Assembly: GCA_021443235.1 (NCBI GenBank)
Contig: JABUUJ010000038.1
Coordinates: 2,256-11,223, forward strand
Length of the DNA stretch: 8,968 bases
Direction of reading: 5' to 3'
DNA from: Muribaculaceae bacterium
GTDB taxonomy: Bacteria; Bacteroidota; Bacteroidia; Bacteroidales; Muribaculaceae
The stretch's first letter is position 1. Each line of letters starts with the position of its first letter. The notes beneath the pieces were generated by a model. It searched no databases. It was not told the origin of the DNA and saw only the letters and a list, made by a program, of their open reading frames with translations. Position numbers and translations under genes: made by a program. Positions 1 to 6,235 of the stretch are shown piece after piece.

Positions 1-108
1 GGCTAATGGCGAGGAATGTCAAAGTCAAAGTCAAGGTCAAAGTCAAAGTCAAGGTCAAAGTCAAAGTCAAAGTCAATGTCAATGTCAATGTCAGAGTCAA
101 GGTCAAAT
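1..108 (+). repeat. Composite short tandem repeat, left copy (7-mer plus 6-mer)
   Basis: The window opens with one 7-mer unit GGCTAAT (1-7), then a linker GGCGAGGAATG (8-18), then about 15 hexamer units (19-108). The hexamers are mostly TCAAAG, with variants TCAAGG, TCAATG and TCAGAG and a last degenerate unit TCAAAT. The 7-mer tract is cut by the window edge and may continue to the left. An inverted copy with the same linker lies at 2895-2982, on the far side of the receptor/lipoprotein pair. The hexamer tract runs directly into the TTTG box of the receptor promoter. No open reading frame is evident in it. The repeat is seen directly; its function is unknown. Confidence 0.93.
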
Positions 109-139
109 TTGCACATGTGGAGGGAATTTATTAAATTTG
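108..139 (+). promoter_or_regulatory. Bacteroidetes-type promoter for the receptor gene
   Basis: TTTG at 108-111 and TAAATTTG at 132-139 are 20 nt apart and match the -33/-7 consensus of the Bacteroidetes housekeeping sigma factor (TTTG, TAnnTTTG). The TTTG box overlaps the last repeat hexamer. Transcription would be expected to begin roughly at 144-147, which almost coincides with the GTG start codon at 144. That would make the message leaderless or the start-site choice wrong, so either the promoter or the start deserves caution. Confidence 0.45.
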
Positions 140-143
140 CAAC

Positions 144-2354
144 GTGAAAGGTATATTACAGTTCATATTGATGTGTGCCCTGAGTGCTGCAAGCGCTCAA
201 GGCGCTGATGTCACGCTCGGCGACACGCTGTCGCTGCGCGAGGTCACCGTCACCGCCATCAAGCAGGTAGAAGACACCCTCGAGGCAGGGGCAGTGACCG
301 TGATTGACCGCCGCACTGGCGAGCGCAATGGCGTGATGAGCGTGAAGACGGCGGCGCCGCTGGTGCCCAACCTCTTTGTGCCCGACTATGGCAGCCGCAT
401 GACCAGTGCGATTTACATACGCGGCATCGGGGCGCGCATGGACCAGCCCGCCACAGGCCTCAACATCGACAATGTGCCCATCATGTGCAAGGAGAACTAT
501 GACCTTGACATTCTCGACATCGACCGCGTGGAGGTGCTGCGCGGCCCGCAGAGCACCATGTTTGGCCGCAACACAATGGGAGGTGTGATCAACGTCTACA
601 CCCTGTCGCCCCTCAACTACCAGGGCACACGCATCATGCTCGAGGGCGGCAGCCACACCACGTTGCGTGCCGGTGTGAGCCACTACCGCAAGCTCAGCTC
701 CACCCTCGCGTTGGGAGCCAGCGCCAGCATGAACAGCACGGCGGGCGAGTTTGTCAACGAGTACAACGGCAAGCGTTGCGACTGGGAGCGTCAGGGCAAT
801 GCCCGCGTCAAGCTCGACTGGCAACCGCTTGAGGGCCTGTATGTGAGCAACGTGCTGTCGGCTTGCGTGACACGTCAGGGCGGCTACCCCTACGAGCGTG
901 TGGAGACGGGCATGATAGCCTATAACGACACCTGCTTCTACCGCCGCACGTCGGTCATCGACGGCATCACGGTGAAAAAAGACTTCGACACATGGTCGCT
1001 TGCGGGCATCGCCAGCTACCAGTATCTCGACGACAACATGACACTTGACCAGGATTTTACGCCTATCCCCTACTTCACCCTCACGCAGGCGCGCAGCGAG
1101 CATGCCGCGACGCTTGATGTGGTGGCTCGCAACAAGAAAAGCGGCAAATGGGAGTGGACCAACGGCGCAACGGGGTTCTACCGCCACATCAATATGCGGG
1201 CGCCCGTGACATTCCTTGACCAAGGCATCGCCGAGCTAATAGAGAAGCACCGCAACGAGGCGTTGCCCGACTACCCCATCACGTGGGACGAGCGCAAGTT
1301 TGTGCTGGGCAGCCAGTTCACCGCGCCCACATGGGGCGTGGCGCTCTATCACCGCTCAACGCTCGACCTGGGCAAGCTGCGTCTTGCCGCAGGCCTGCGC
1401 GTCGACTATGAGCATGCCGCGCTCAACTACCGCAGCACCACTCACACCGGCTATGTGATATTGCACAACGGCGAGTTCTTTGCCCACGAGCCCATCGACA
1501 TTGACGACAAGGGCAATCTGGGCAAGCACTACTTCCAGTTCCTGCCCAGTTTCAACGCCACATGGCGCTTCAACGAGCGCAACAGCGCCTACGCGACCAT
1601 TTCGCGCGGCAGCAAGGCGGGCGGATATAACACGCAGATGTTCAGCGACGTGCTGCAACAGCGGTTGATGAACAAGATGGGGTTTGGCTCGGCCTACGAC
1701 GTTAACAAGGTGGTGGGCTACAAGCCCGAGAAGGCGTGGAACTTTGAGGTGGGGACCAACCTCGCCACCGCCGACCGCAAGCTCAGGGCCGACTTCGACC
1801 TGTTCTATGTGCAGTGCCGTGACCTGCAGCTCACCGTGTTTCCCGAAGGCACCACTACCGGCCGACTGATGACCAACGCCGGCAAAAGCCGCAGCCTGGG
1901 TGCCGAGGCGGCCATCGCATGGCAGCCGCGCGAGGCCACAGGGGTTAACCTGAGCTATGGCTACACCAATTCCAAGTTCCTGGAATATAACAACGGCAAG
2001 GCCGACTTCAAGGGCAAATACATCCCCTTTGCGCCAGCCCACACGCTTCACGCAAGCGCCTACAACCGCTTTGCCATTGCCTGCGGCGACTGGCTCAACA
2101 GCATCACGCTCAGCGCCAACGTGCAGGCGGCGGGCCGCATCTACTGGGACGAGGCCAACACGCTGAGCCAGCCCTTCTACGCGCTGCTGGGCGGCGAGCT
2201 CACGCTCGAGGGCCGCTACTACACCCTTGAGGTGTGGGGCCGCAACCTCACCGGCACACGTTATCACACGTTCTACTTCGTGTCGATGAGCCGCGACTTC
2301 CTGCAGCGTGGCCGTGGACGCAGCCTGGGCGCTACTTTGCGACTGCGTTTCTAA
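144..2354 (+). CDS. TonB-dependent outer-membrane receptor (non-SusC type)
   Basis: This is a ligand-gated outer-membrane transporter that would use TonB/ExbBD energy for uptake. The 736-residue product has a signal peptide (about 1-20, ending ASAQG), a TonB-box-like stretch LREVTVTA (31-38), and a plug domain with IYIRGIG (90-96), VEVLRGPQSTMFGRNT (129-144) and GGVINVYT (146-153). A 22-strand-type barrel should follow, ending in the typical terminal phenylalanine (TLRLRF). The length fits a siderophore/cobalamin/heme-type receptor. It lacks the N-terminal carboxypeptidase-like domain of SusC proteins and there is no SusD gene nearby, so a glycan-uptake role is less likely. I cannot name the ligand. 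The start is GTG at 144; the next option, ATG at 171, would remove the charged n-region of the signal peptide. A lipoprotein gene follows after 56 bp of A-rich DNA with no terminator, so they are probably co-transcribed. Confidence 0.93.
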   Translation: MKGILQFILMCALSAASAQGADVTLGDTLSLREVTVTAIKQVEDTLEAGAVTVIDRRTGERNGVMSVKTAAPLVPNLFVPDYGSRMTSAIYIRGIGARMDQPATGLNIDNVPIMCKENYDLDILDIDRVEVLRGPQSTMFGRNTMGGVINVYTLSPLNYQGTRIMLEGGSHTTLRAGVSHYRKLSSTLALGASASMNSTAGEFVNEYNGKRCDWERQGNARVKLDWQPLEGLYVSNVLSACVTRQGGYPYERVETGMIAYNDTCFYRRTSVIDGITVKKDFDTWSLAGIASYQYLDDNMTLDQDFTPIPYFTLTQARSEHAATLDVVARNKKSGKWEWTNGATGFYRHINMRAPVTFLDQGIAELIEKHRNEALPDYPITWDERKFVLGSQFTAPTWGVALYHRSTLDLGKLRLAAGLRVDYEHAALNYRSTTHTGYVILHNGEFFAHEPIDIDDKGNLGKHYFQFLPSFNATWRFNERNSAYATISRGSKAGGYNTQMFSDVLQQRLMNKMGFGSAYDVNKVVGYKPEKAWNFEVGTNLATADRKLRADFDLFYVQCRDLQLTVFPEGTTTGRLMTNAGKSRSLGAEAAIAWQPREATGVNLSYGYTNSKFLEYNNGKADFKGKYIPFAPAHTLHASAYNRFAIACGDWLNSITLSANVQAAGRIYWDEANTLSQPFYALLGGELTLEGRYYTLEVWGRNLTGTRYHTFYFVSMSRDFLQRGRGRSLGATLRLRF

Positions 2355-2410
2355 CACTTTAATTTACTAAAAACAAAAACATTATAATCACAAAAAACGA
2401 GAACGAATCT

Positions 2411-2890
2411 ATGAAAAAAATCTTTGGACTACTGGCACTCGCCATTCTCGCCATTTCAACAGTGAGCTGCGGCAGCGACGAGCCCAAGCCCGTTCCACCC
2501 CTCAACGGCATCTATAGCGCACTGAGCGACGGAAGCAGCGACTATGAGACCACTACCGAGAAATACTACCGCTTCTTCCTTAACCCCGACGGCACAGCCA
2601 GCGACAATAGCATCTATATCCACAACGCCAAGTTTGACGAGAAGATGCCGCTCACCATCAATATGCGCATCCCCGTTGATCCCAAGCAGGTGACACGCAC
2701 CACCAATGGCTTCACAGTAACCGTTAATGAAATTGTGCCCTATATGCTGAGCGGAGGCACCGAAATCCCGATGGAGAAGTTCAAGATCACCAATCTTGCC
2801 CTCACCGTCAACACCACCGACAAGCTGTTCTCAATAAGATTCACTTGCTATGGCCTTGACGTGAACGAGAGCGGCAAGCTCAATATGTAG
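2411..2890 (+). CDS. Small lipoprotein, probable partner of the receptor
   Basis: The product has 159 residues with a lipoprotein signal peptide: MKK, a hydrophobic core, and lipobox STVSC with the acylated cysteine at residue 20. The following GSDEPKP is acidic, resembling the Bacteroidetes export signal that sends lipoproteins to the cell surface (inference). The mature part is beta-rich and carries no catalytic motif I recognise. Residues about 67-157 align by eye with the C-terminal region of the lipoproteins encoded at 5439-6230 and 4586-5392: NAKF and NFKL positions, a central NG-f-x-V turn, then a KITNL/IKNL strand. It may therefore be a one-domain relative of that family, perhaps with a calycin-like fold. 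It lies 56 bp after the receptor gene in the same direction, which suggests a ligand-binding or accessory role at the receptor. The function is unproven. The stop codon is followed after 4 bp by the inverted repeat. Confidence 0.9.
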   Translation: MKKIFGLLALAILAISTVSCGSDEPKPVPPLNGIYSALSDGSSDYETTTEKYYRFFLNPDGTASDNSIYIHNAKFDEKMPLTINMRIPVDPKQVTRTTNGFTVTVNEIVPYMLSGGTEIPMEKFKITNLALTVNTTDKLFSIRFTCYGLDVNESGKLNM

Positions 2891-2894
2891 GCGA

Positions 2895-2982
2895 CGTTGA
2901 CTTTGACCTTGACTTTGACTTTGACTTTGACTTTGACATTCCTCGCCAATAGCCATTAGCCATTAGCCAATAGCCATTAGCC
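2895..2982 (-). repeat. Composite short tandem repeat, right copy (inverted)
   Basis: On the + strand this reads as seven hexamers (2895-2936, mostly CTTTGA with variants CGTTGA and CCTTGA), the linker CATTCCTCGCC (2937-2947), and five 7-mers (2948-2982, ATTAGCC or AATAGCC). Its reverse complement has the same order and same linker as the element at 1-108. The two copies therefore face each other across the receptor/lipoprotein pair, hexamers inward and 7-mers outward. The hexamer tract is shorter here (7 units against about 15), which points to unit gain or loss. The outer end abuts the T-run of the sigma-operon terminator. Confidence 0.93.
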
Positions 2983-3029
2983 AAAAATAGAAATAGCCGT
3001 TTCAGCTGGGGAGCTGTTGCGGCTATTTC
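2983..3029 (-). terminator. Rho-independent terminator of the sigma operon
   Basis: A 10-bp perfect stem pairs GAAATAGCCG (2990-2999) with CGGCTATTTC (3020-3029). Inside it a second 5-bp stem (3003-3007 with 3012-3016) closes a GGGG loop. Read on the - strand, the stem is followed by TATTTTT, a good U-tract. It begins about 20 bp beyond the stop codon of the Spy-like gene. The + strand lacks an equal T-run on the other side, although the hairpin could still affect read-through from the convergent lipoprotein gene. Confidence 0.85.
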
Positions 3030-3049
3030 ATGCGTTATGAAAAATTTTA

Positions 3050-3478
3050 CTACTTGTTCGGTTTCTTTTGGAGCATCTTGCGTGTGAAGTTGTTTTCGGC
3101 CTGCTTGAGGTGGAAAAGCTGCTTCTTTGATAGTATTTTGCTGAACATCGCAAAATACCTTGCCTCGATTTCGCCTTCTTGCACGGTGGCGTTGCTCAAT
3201 GCTTCGGCGGCGCGCTGGTAGTCGGCGTCGGTGGCGTTATTGCCTTTGCGGGCCACCTCTCCGGCGATGCGCCGTGCCTGTCGGTTTGCGTTATAAACCT
3301 CGGTCTCCATAGCCTCGTAGAGGGGCAGGAACTGATTTTGCTGTGCCTGAGTGAGCTCCATCTGCGTGACAAGCATCTTGTGCTTGGCGTCGAGCATGTC
3401 CTTTGCCCACTTAGAGCGCTCCTGCGCCGTAGCTGTGACAGCGAGCAGCGCGAGGAGCAGCAGAAGATATTTCTTCAT
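3050..3478 (-). CDS. Spy/CpxP-like periplasmic protein
   Basis: This is a 142-residue secreted protein with a clean Sec signal peptide (MKKYLLLLLALLAVTATAQ, cleavage near 18-19) and no lipobox. The mature part is nearly all helical and strongly charged. It has two LTxxQ-like motifs, as in the Spy/CpxP family: LTQAQQNQFLPLY (42-54) and LSKKQLFHLKQ (116-126). Family members act as periplasmic chaperones or stress sensors. In Bacteroidetes similar small proteins are found beside ECF sigma factors and are sometimes annotated as sensors of them. It is the last gene of the sigma operon, 15 bp after the membrane protein gene, with a terminator just downstream. A role in sensing envelope stress or metals for this operon is inference. 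Confidence 0.8.
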   Translation of the reverse strand: MKKYLLLLLALLAVTATAQERSKWAKDMLDAKHKMLVTQMELTQAQQNQFLPLYEAMETEVYNANRQARRIAGEVARKGNNATDADYQRAAEALSNATVQEGEIEARYFAMFSKILSKKQLFHLKQAENNFTRKMLQKKPNK

Positions 3479-3493
3479 TGCTGTGTCTTAAAG

Positions 3494-3901
3494 TTACTCG
3501 GTCACCTTTTTCAGCTGGTCGCCTTGGTGCTCCATTTCCATCATCACGCTATCCTGATAGGTAATGATGTCATACTCGCTCATGTCGCCGTTCATGATCA
3601 CCTCGTCGGCGTTGTCGTCTTGGTGTAGTTGCTCGGCGATTTCGCCTATTTTGGGTGTTTTAGAGCCGTTGACATGGTTAAACACTGAAATCATACACCA
3701 AATGCCGGCTATAGTTGCCGCGGCGTAGACGGCGGGCCTAACGCGCAGCCACAGCGACGGCTTGTAGGGTATAATTTCCACCTTTTTCTCGGGCAGAGAA
3801 TCCATCATGCGTTTATTGAACTCCTCAAAATAGTTATCGGGGACCTTGAAGCCTGGATTCTTGCCAAGTCCTTTTAATATTTCAGATTCTTCTTGTTTCA
3901 T
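3494..3901 (-). CDS. Single-pass membrane protein, probable anti-sigma factor
   Basis: The 135-residue product has a hydrophilic N-terminal part (1-50), one membrane helix (about 54-75, from RPAVYAAATIAGIWCMISVF), and an acidic C-terminal part (80-135). There is no signal peptide, so the likely topology is N-terminus in the cytoplasm and C-terminus in the periplasm. The segment FKVPDNYFEEFNKRM (18-32), followed by SLPEK, is of a type I associate with small membrane proteins encoded next to Bacteroidetes ECF sigma factors. It has no zinc-finger HxxxCxxC motif and no FecR domain, so if it is an anti-sigma factor it belongs to a minimal or divergent class. It lies 42 bp after the sigma gene and 15 bp before the Spy-like gene, which is the main support for the role. 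Confidence 0.68.
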   Translation of the reverse strand: MKQEESEILKGLGKNPGFKVPDNYFEEFNKRMMDSLPEKKVEIIPYKPSLWLRVRPAVYAAATIAGIWCMISVFNHVNGSKTPKIGEIAEQLHQDDNADEVIMNGDMSEYDIITYQDSVMMEMEHQGDQLKKVTE

Positions 3902-3943
3902 GACACACGTTTGACTATCAAAAACCGGAAAGGTTTAATGGGT

Positions 3944-4498
3944 TTAATCATTTTCTTGAAAAAATGTCTCGATTTTCTTGAGCGCGTGATGATAGCTGGC
4001 CTTGAGGGCGCCCACCGAGGTGCCCAGGATCTCGCTCATGTCCTCATATTTCATCTCGTCGTAGTAACGCAGGTTGAACACCACGCGCTGCTTCTCGGGC
4101 AGGGTGGCGATTGCCCGCTGCAACTTGAGCTGAGCCTCGTCGCCGTCGAAGTATTCGTCGCTTTCGAGCGTGTTGGCAAGGAACGAGTCGTCATCGTCGA
4201 GCGAGATGTTATTGGCGGCCTTCTGCTTATTGATAAAGGTGATGCTCTCGTTGATGGCGATTTTGTAGAGCCATGTCGAGAGTTTTGCGTCGCCTCGGAA
4301 GTTGTCGATACTTGTCCAGGCCTTGATGAAAGTGTTTTGGAGCACATCATTAGCATCGTCGTGATCAAAGACCATGCGGCGAATGTGCCAGTAGAGTGTG
4401 CTTGAGTAGTGCTCAATGACCTTCCCGAACGCGTCGCGCTGGGTGTTGGCATTGCGCAGTTGCTCAATCACTTGCTCTTCGTTATATGTGCTTCGCAT
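3944..4498 (-). CDS. ECF-family RNA polymerase sigma factor (sigma-70 family)
   Basis: This 184-residue alternative sigma factor redirects RNA polymerase to a small regulon. Region 2 spans about 24-92, with DANDVLQNTFIKAW (48-61, the core-binding and -10 recognition helices) and LSTWLYKIAINESITFINKQK split over 73-93. A very acidic linker runs over 100-123. Region 4 spans about 123-178, with LPEKQRVVFNLRYYDEM (133-149) and a helix-turn-helix YEDMSEILGTSVGALKA (151-167). Length and layout are normal for the family. I use ATG at 4498; a TTG codon at 4501 directly before it is a poorer start. It is the first gene of an operon with a probable anti-sigma factor and a Spy-like protein, so release by an envelope signal is likely. 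No TAnnTTTG promoter is visible just upstream, compatible with autoregulation through another promoter type or with read-through from the lipoprotein operon. Confidence 0.95.
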   Translation of the reverse strand: MRSTYNEEQVIEQLRNANTQRDAFGKVIEHYSSTLYWHIRRMVFDHDDANDVLQNTFIKAWTSIDNFRGDAKLSTWLYKIAINESITFINKQKAANNISLDDDDSFLANTLESDEYFDGDEAQLKLQRAIATLPEKQRVVFNLRYYDEMKYEDMSEILGTSVGALKASYHHALKKIETFFQEND

Positions 4499-4532
4499 CA
4501 AAGTGTTGTTGTTTTAAGAGTGGCTGATTAGT

Positions 4533-4573
4533 TTCCACTGGAGTGGGGGCGGCAAAGCCCCCACTCGGTGGAA
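4533..4573 (-). terminator. Strong hairpin between the lipoprotein operon and the sigma gene
   Basis: A two-part stem lies 12 bp after the stop of the last lipoprotein gene. GAGTGGGGGC (4541-4550) pairs with GCCCCCACTC (4557-4566) around a 6-nt loop. After a small bulge, TTCCAC (4533-4538) pairs with GTGGAA (4568-4573). It is the strongest fold I see in the window. Neither side carries a U-run (the - strand continues AAACTAATC), so it is not a textbook terminator. It could be a terminator needing other factors, a 3'-end stabilising element, or a partial block allowing some read-through into the sigma gene. Confidence 0.6.
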
Positions 4574-4585
4574 GTATGAAAGGTT

Positions 4586-5392
4586 TTAGTTAACAGAGCT
4601 TGAGAAGATGTTGCCATAGAGCTCGACAAACTTGCCGTCGACAACAAATCCAACATTGGCGCTGTTGGTCCTCATGTCGCACACCATCTTGAACTCGGTG
4701 GCGTCATAAAGCTTGACACCGTTCTCGTCGATAGCCTTAAGGCTGTCGCTGTTGAGCATGATGATGCCGTCGCGCTCGAGGGTGTAGGGCACACCGTCGA
4801 AGATGAGGGTGAGCTTGGTGCCAAGCTCGGTGAGGCTGAATCCCACCATCTTGAACAAAGCCGTCTTGGCCGCGCAGTCGGGATAGATTGCGAAGCCCAC
4901 GTTCTTGGTCGAGAAGATTTCGGGGCCGAATTTCTCCTCATAGACGCGCATGTTGGCAAAGTTGTAGGCCAGCGATGCGGTAGAGTAAACGCGGTAGGTG
5001 TTGTCGACTGTGTAGTTGAGCACCATGCAGCCGGGATTGGGGTCGAAGAAGCCCATGTAGTTGTTGATGGTCTGCCCCACCAGCGAGATTTGCTTCTGGC
5101 CAAACTCATAGCAGGTTGTGCCGGTCTCCATGGGAAGGTATTCGGTTACAAACGAAACCGAGAGCCCATCCTTAGAGGCTCTTACCGAGCTCTGGATCAC
5201 GCTTTTGCTGTAATCTACATTAAACTCACACACTGCCGAGGTGAGCACGGGGGCTTCCTTGTCGTCGACAATGTTCTCAATATAGTTAACCATATCGGTT
5301 CTGATTGTGGCGGAATCACCGTCAGAGCCCAAACAAGATGTAGCACCGACTGCCAACACGGCGAGAGATGCCATAAACATTACTTTCTTCAT
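4586..5392 (-). CDS. Lipoprotein, third gene of the paralogous trio
   Basis: The 268-residue product has a lipoprotein signal peptide with lipobox GATSC (cysteine at 20), followed by acidic LGSDGDS, which suggests export toward the cell surface. I recognise no named family. The mature part is beta-rich and seems to hold two regions. The N-terminal one (about 50-100) resembles residues 56-102 of the lipoprotein upstream. The C-terminal one (about 165-266) carries LTLIFDGVPYTL (194-205), close to LTFKDVPYAL in the neighbour. Residues YTVDNTYRVYSTA (127-139) match YTVDGRYDVVAT in the first gene of the operon. Both neighbours therefore look like diverged paralogues. Five mature cysteines (55, 94, 122, 173, 238) are present. 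It lies 46 bp after the preceding gene and ends 12 bp before a strong hairpin. Confidence 0.88.
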   Translation of the reverse strand: MKKVMFMASLAVLAVGATSCLGSDGDSATIRTDMVNYIENIVDDKEAPVLTSAVCEFNVDYSKSVIQSSVRASKDGLSVSFVTEYLPMETGTTCYEFGQKQISLVGQTINNYMGFFDPNPGCMVLNYTVDNTYRVYSTASLAYNFANMRVYEEKFGPEIFSTKNVGFAIYPDCAAKTALFKMVGFSLTELGTKLTLIFDGVPYTLERDGIIMLNSDSLKAIDENGVKLYDATEFKMVCDMRTNSANVGFVVDGKFVELYGNIFSSSVN

Positions 5393-5438
5393 AATTCTTT
5401 TTCTTTAAAATTGGTTGAATTTCAATACTGCTTGCTTA

Positions 5439-6230
5439 TTATAAACTTGAAAACAGGGTGCAGGTGGCATCAACGTGGTATTTGTCCATGTCAAACGAGA
5501 TAACAGCGCCCTTGCCATAGCTGCTAACCCTGATCTTGAGGTTCTTGATGTCGCTGCCCACATAGCCCTCGGCGTTCTTGACCTCGGCGGCGTCAACGTC
5601 GATGCCGTTGCCGGCGGTGTTGAGCGCATAAGGCACGTCCTTGAACGTGAGCTTGGCGGCGCGGTCGTTCTCAAGCAACTTGAAGTTGCCCAGCGTGAGC
5701 TTGAGCGTGCTGCCGGGCGCAGTGGGCTCGAGCAGGAACTCGCTCATGTCGTAGGTAAAGACCGGAGTACCCTCGCACGACACCACCATTTTATTATATA
5801 CATAGTAGAAGGCGCTCACCGCATGCACGCTCACCGTTGCCGACGAGAATTCATGGGCGATGAGGCCCACATTCATGTCGTACTGGCCCTTGTAGATATC
5901 AAACTGCCCCAAGAGCATCGAGCTTGAGAAGTCCCAAGTGGCAGTGCCGCTCTTCATCTTCATGGCCTCGGTTTGGAACGTGGTGGTGGAGCCGTCGCGC
6001 AGCATGCAAGTCACGTCGCTCTTGATGGTTGCGTCGCCAAAGTTAATCTCAAACTTGGTGGGAGCCTGTGTAAAAGCCTTGCCCGGCGACGAGGTGCCAA
6101 GGCCGTCCTCAACAAAGCAATACATATTGAGCGTTGCCTTGGTGATCAGGTCGCCCGGGTCGCTCTTGCTGCACGACGCCACGCCCACGAGGAGCATCGC
6201 GGCCATTGCCACGAGTGTTGATTTCTTCAT
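5439..6230 (-). CDS. Lipoprotein, second gene of the paralogous trio
   Basis: The 263-residue product has the lipobox GVASC (cysteine at 20) and then SKSDPGD, an acidic stretch like that of the other lipoproteins here. The mature part is predicted all-beta, with no catalytic motif seen. The closest relative in the window is the gene downstream: FEINFGDATIKSDV (60-73) against FNVDYSKSVIQSSV, LTFKDVPYAL (194-203) against LTLIFDGVPYTL, and both end in IFSS or LFSS. The start is ambiguous. ATG at 6239 overlaps the preceding stop as ATGA and adds MII; ATG at 6230 gives the standard MKKSTL signal peptide and is used here. Either way it is probably translationally coupled to the gene before. The function is unknown; a surface-exposed binding or adhesion protein is a guess. 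Confidence 0.88.
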   Translation of the reverse strand: MKKSTLVAMAAMLLVGVASCSKSDPGDLITKATLNMYCFVEDGLGTSSPGKAFTQAPTKFEINFGDATIKSDVTCMLRDGSTTTFQTEAMKMKSGTATWDFSSSMLLGQFDIYKGQYDMNVGLIAHEFSSATVSVHAVSAFYYVYNKMVVSCEGTPVFTYDMSEFLLEPTAPGSTLKLTLGNFKLLENDRAAKLTFKDVPYALNTAGNGIDVDAAEVKNAEGYVGSDIKNLKIRVSSYGKGAVISFDMDKYHVDATCTLFSSL

Positions 6231-6235
6231 TATTA

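Noticed and set aside
19..108. CRISPR array
   Set aside because: The units are 6 bp in direct tandem with no spacers, and no cas genes are present.
156..2357. Long antisense open frames (333-355 codons) opposite the receptor gene
   Set aside because: They lie fully inside a convincing receptor gene and their products are Val/Ala/His-rich with no recognisable domain. GC-rich third codon positions explain the open antisense frames.
144..2890. SusC/SusD-type glycan uptake pair
   Set aside because: The receptor lacks the extra N-terminal domain of SusC proteins, and the 159-residue lipoprotein is far too short for SusD.
1..2982. Insertion sequence or site-specific invertible switch
   Set aside because: No transposase or recombinase is present in the bracketed segment or next to it, and the inverted elements are tandem repeats, not defined recombinase sites. 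Inversion by homologous recombination stays open and is listed as a finding.
3893..4405. Plus-strand frame of 170 codons over the sigma gene
   Set aside because: It is a shadow of the sigma factor, whose conserved regions 2 and 4 are on the - strand. No domain is seen in the + frame.
4499..4501. TTG start codon for the sigma factor at 4501
   Set aside because: An ATG follows immediately at 4498 and gives a normal N-terminus. TTG would only add one residue.
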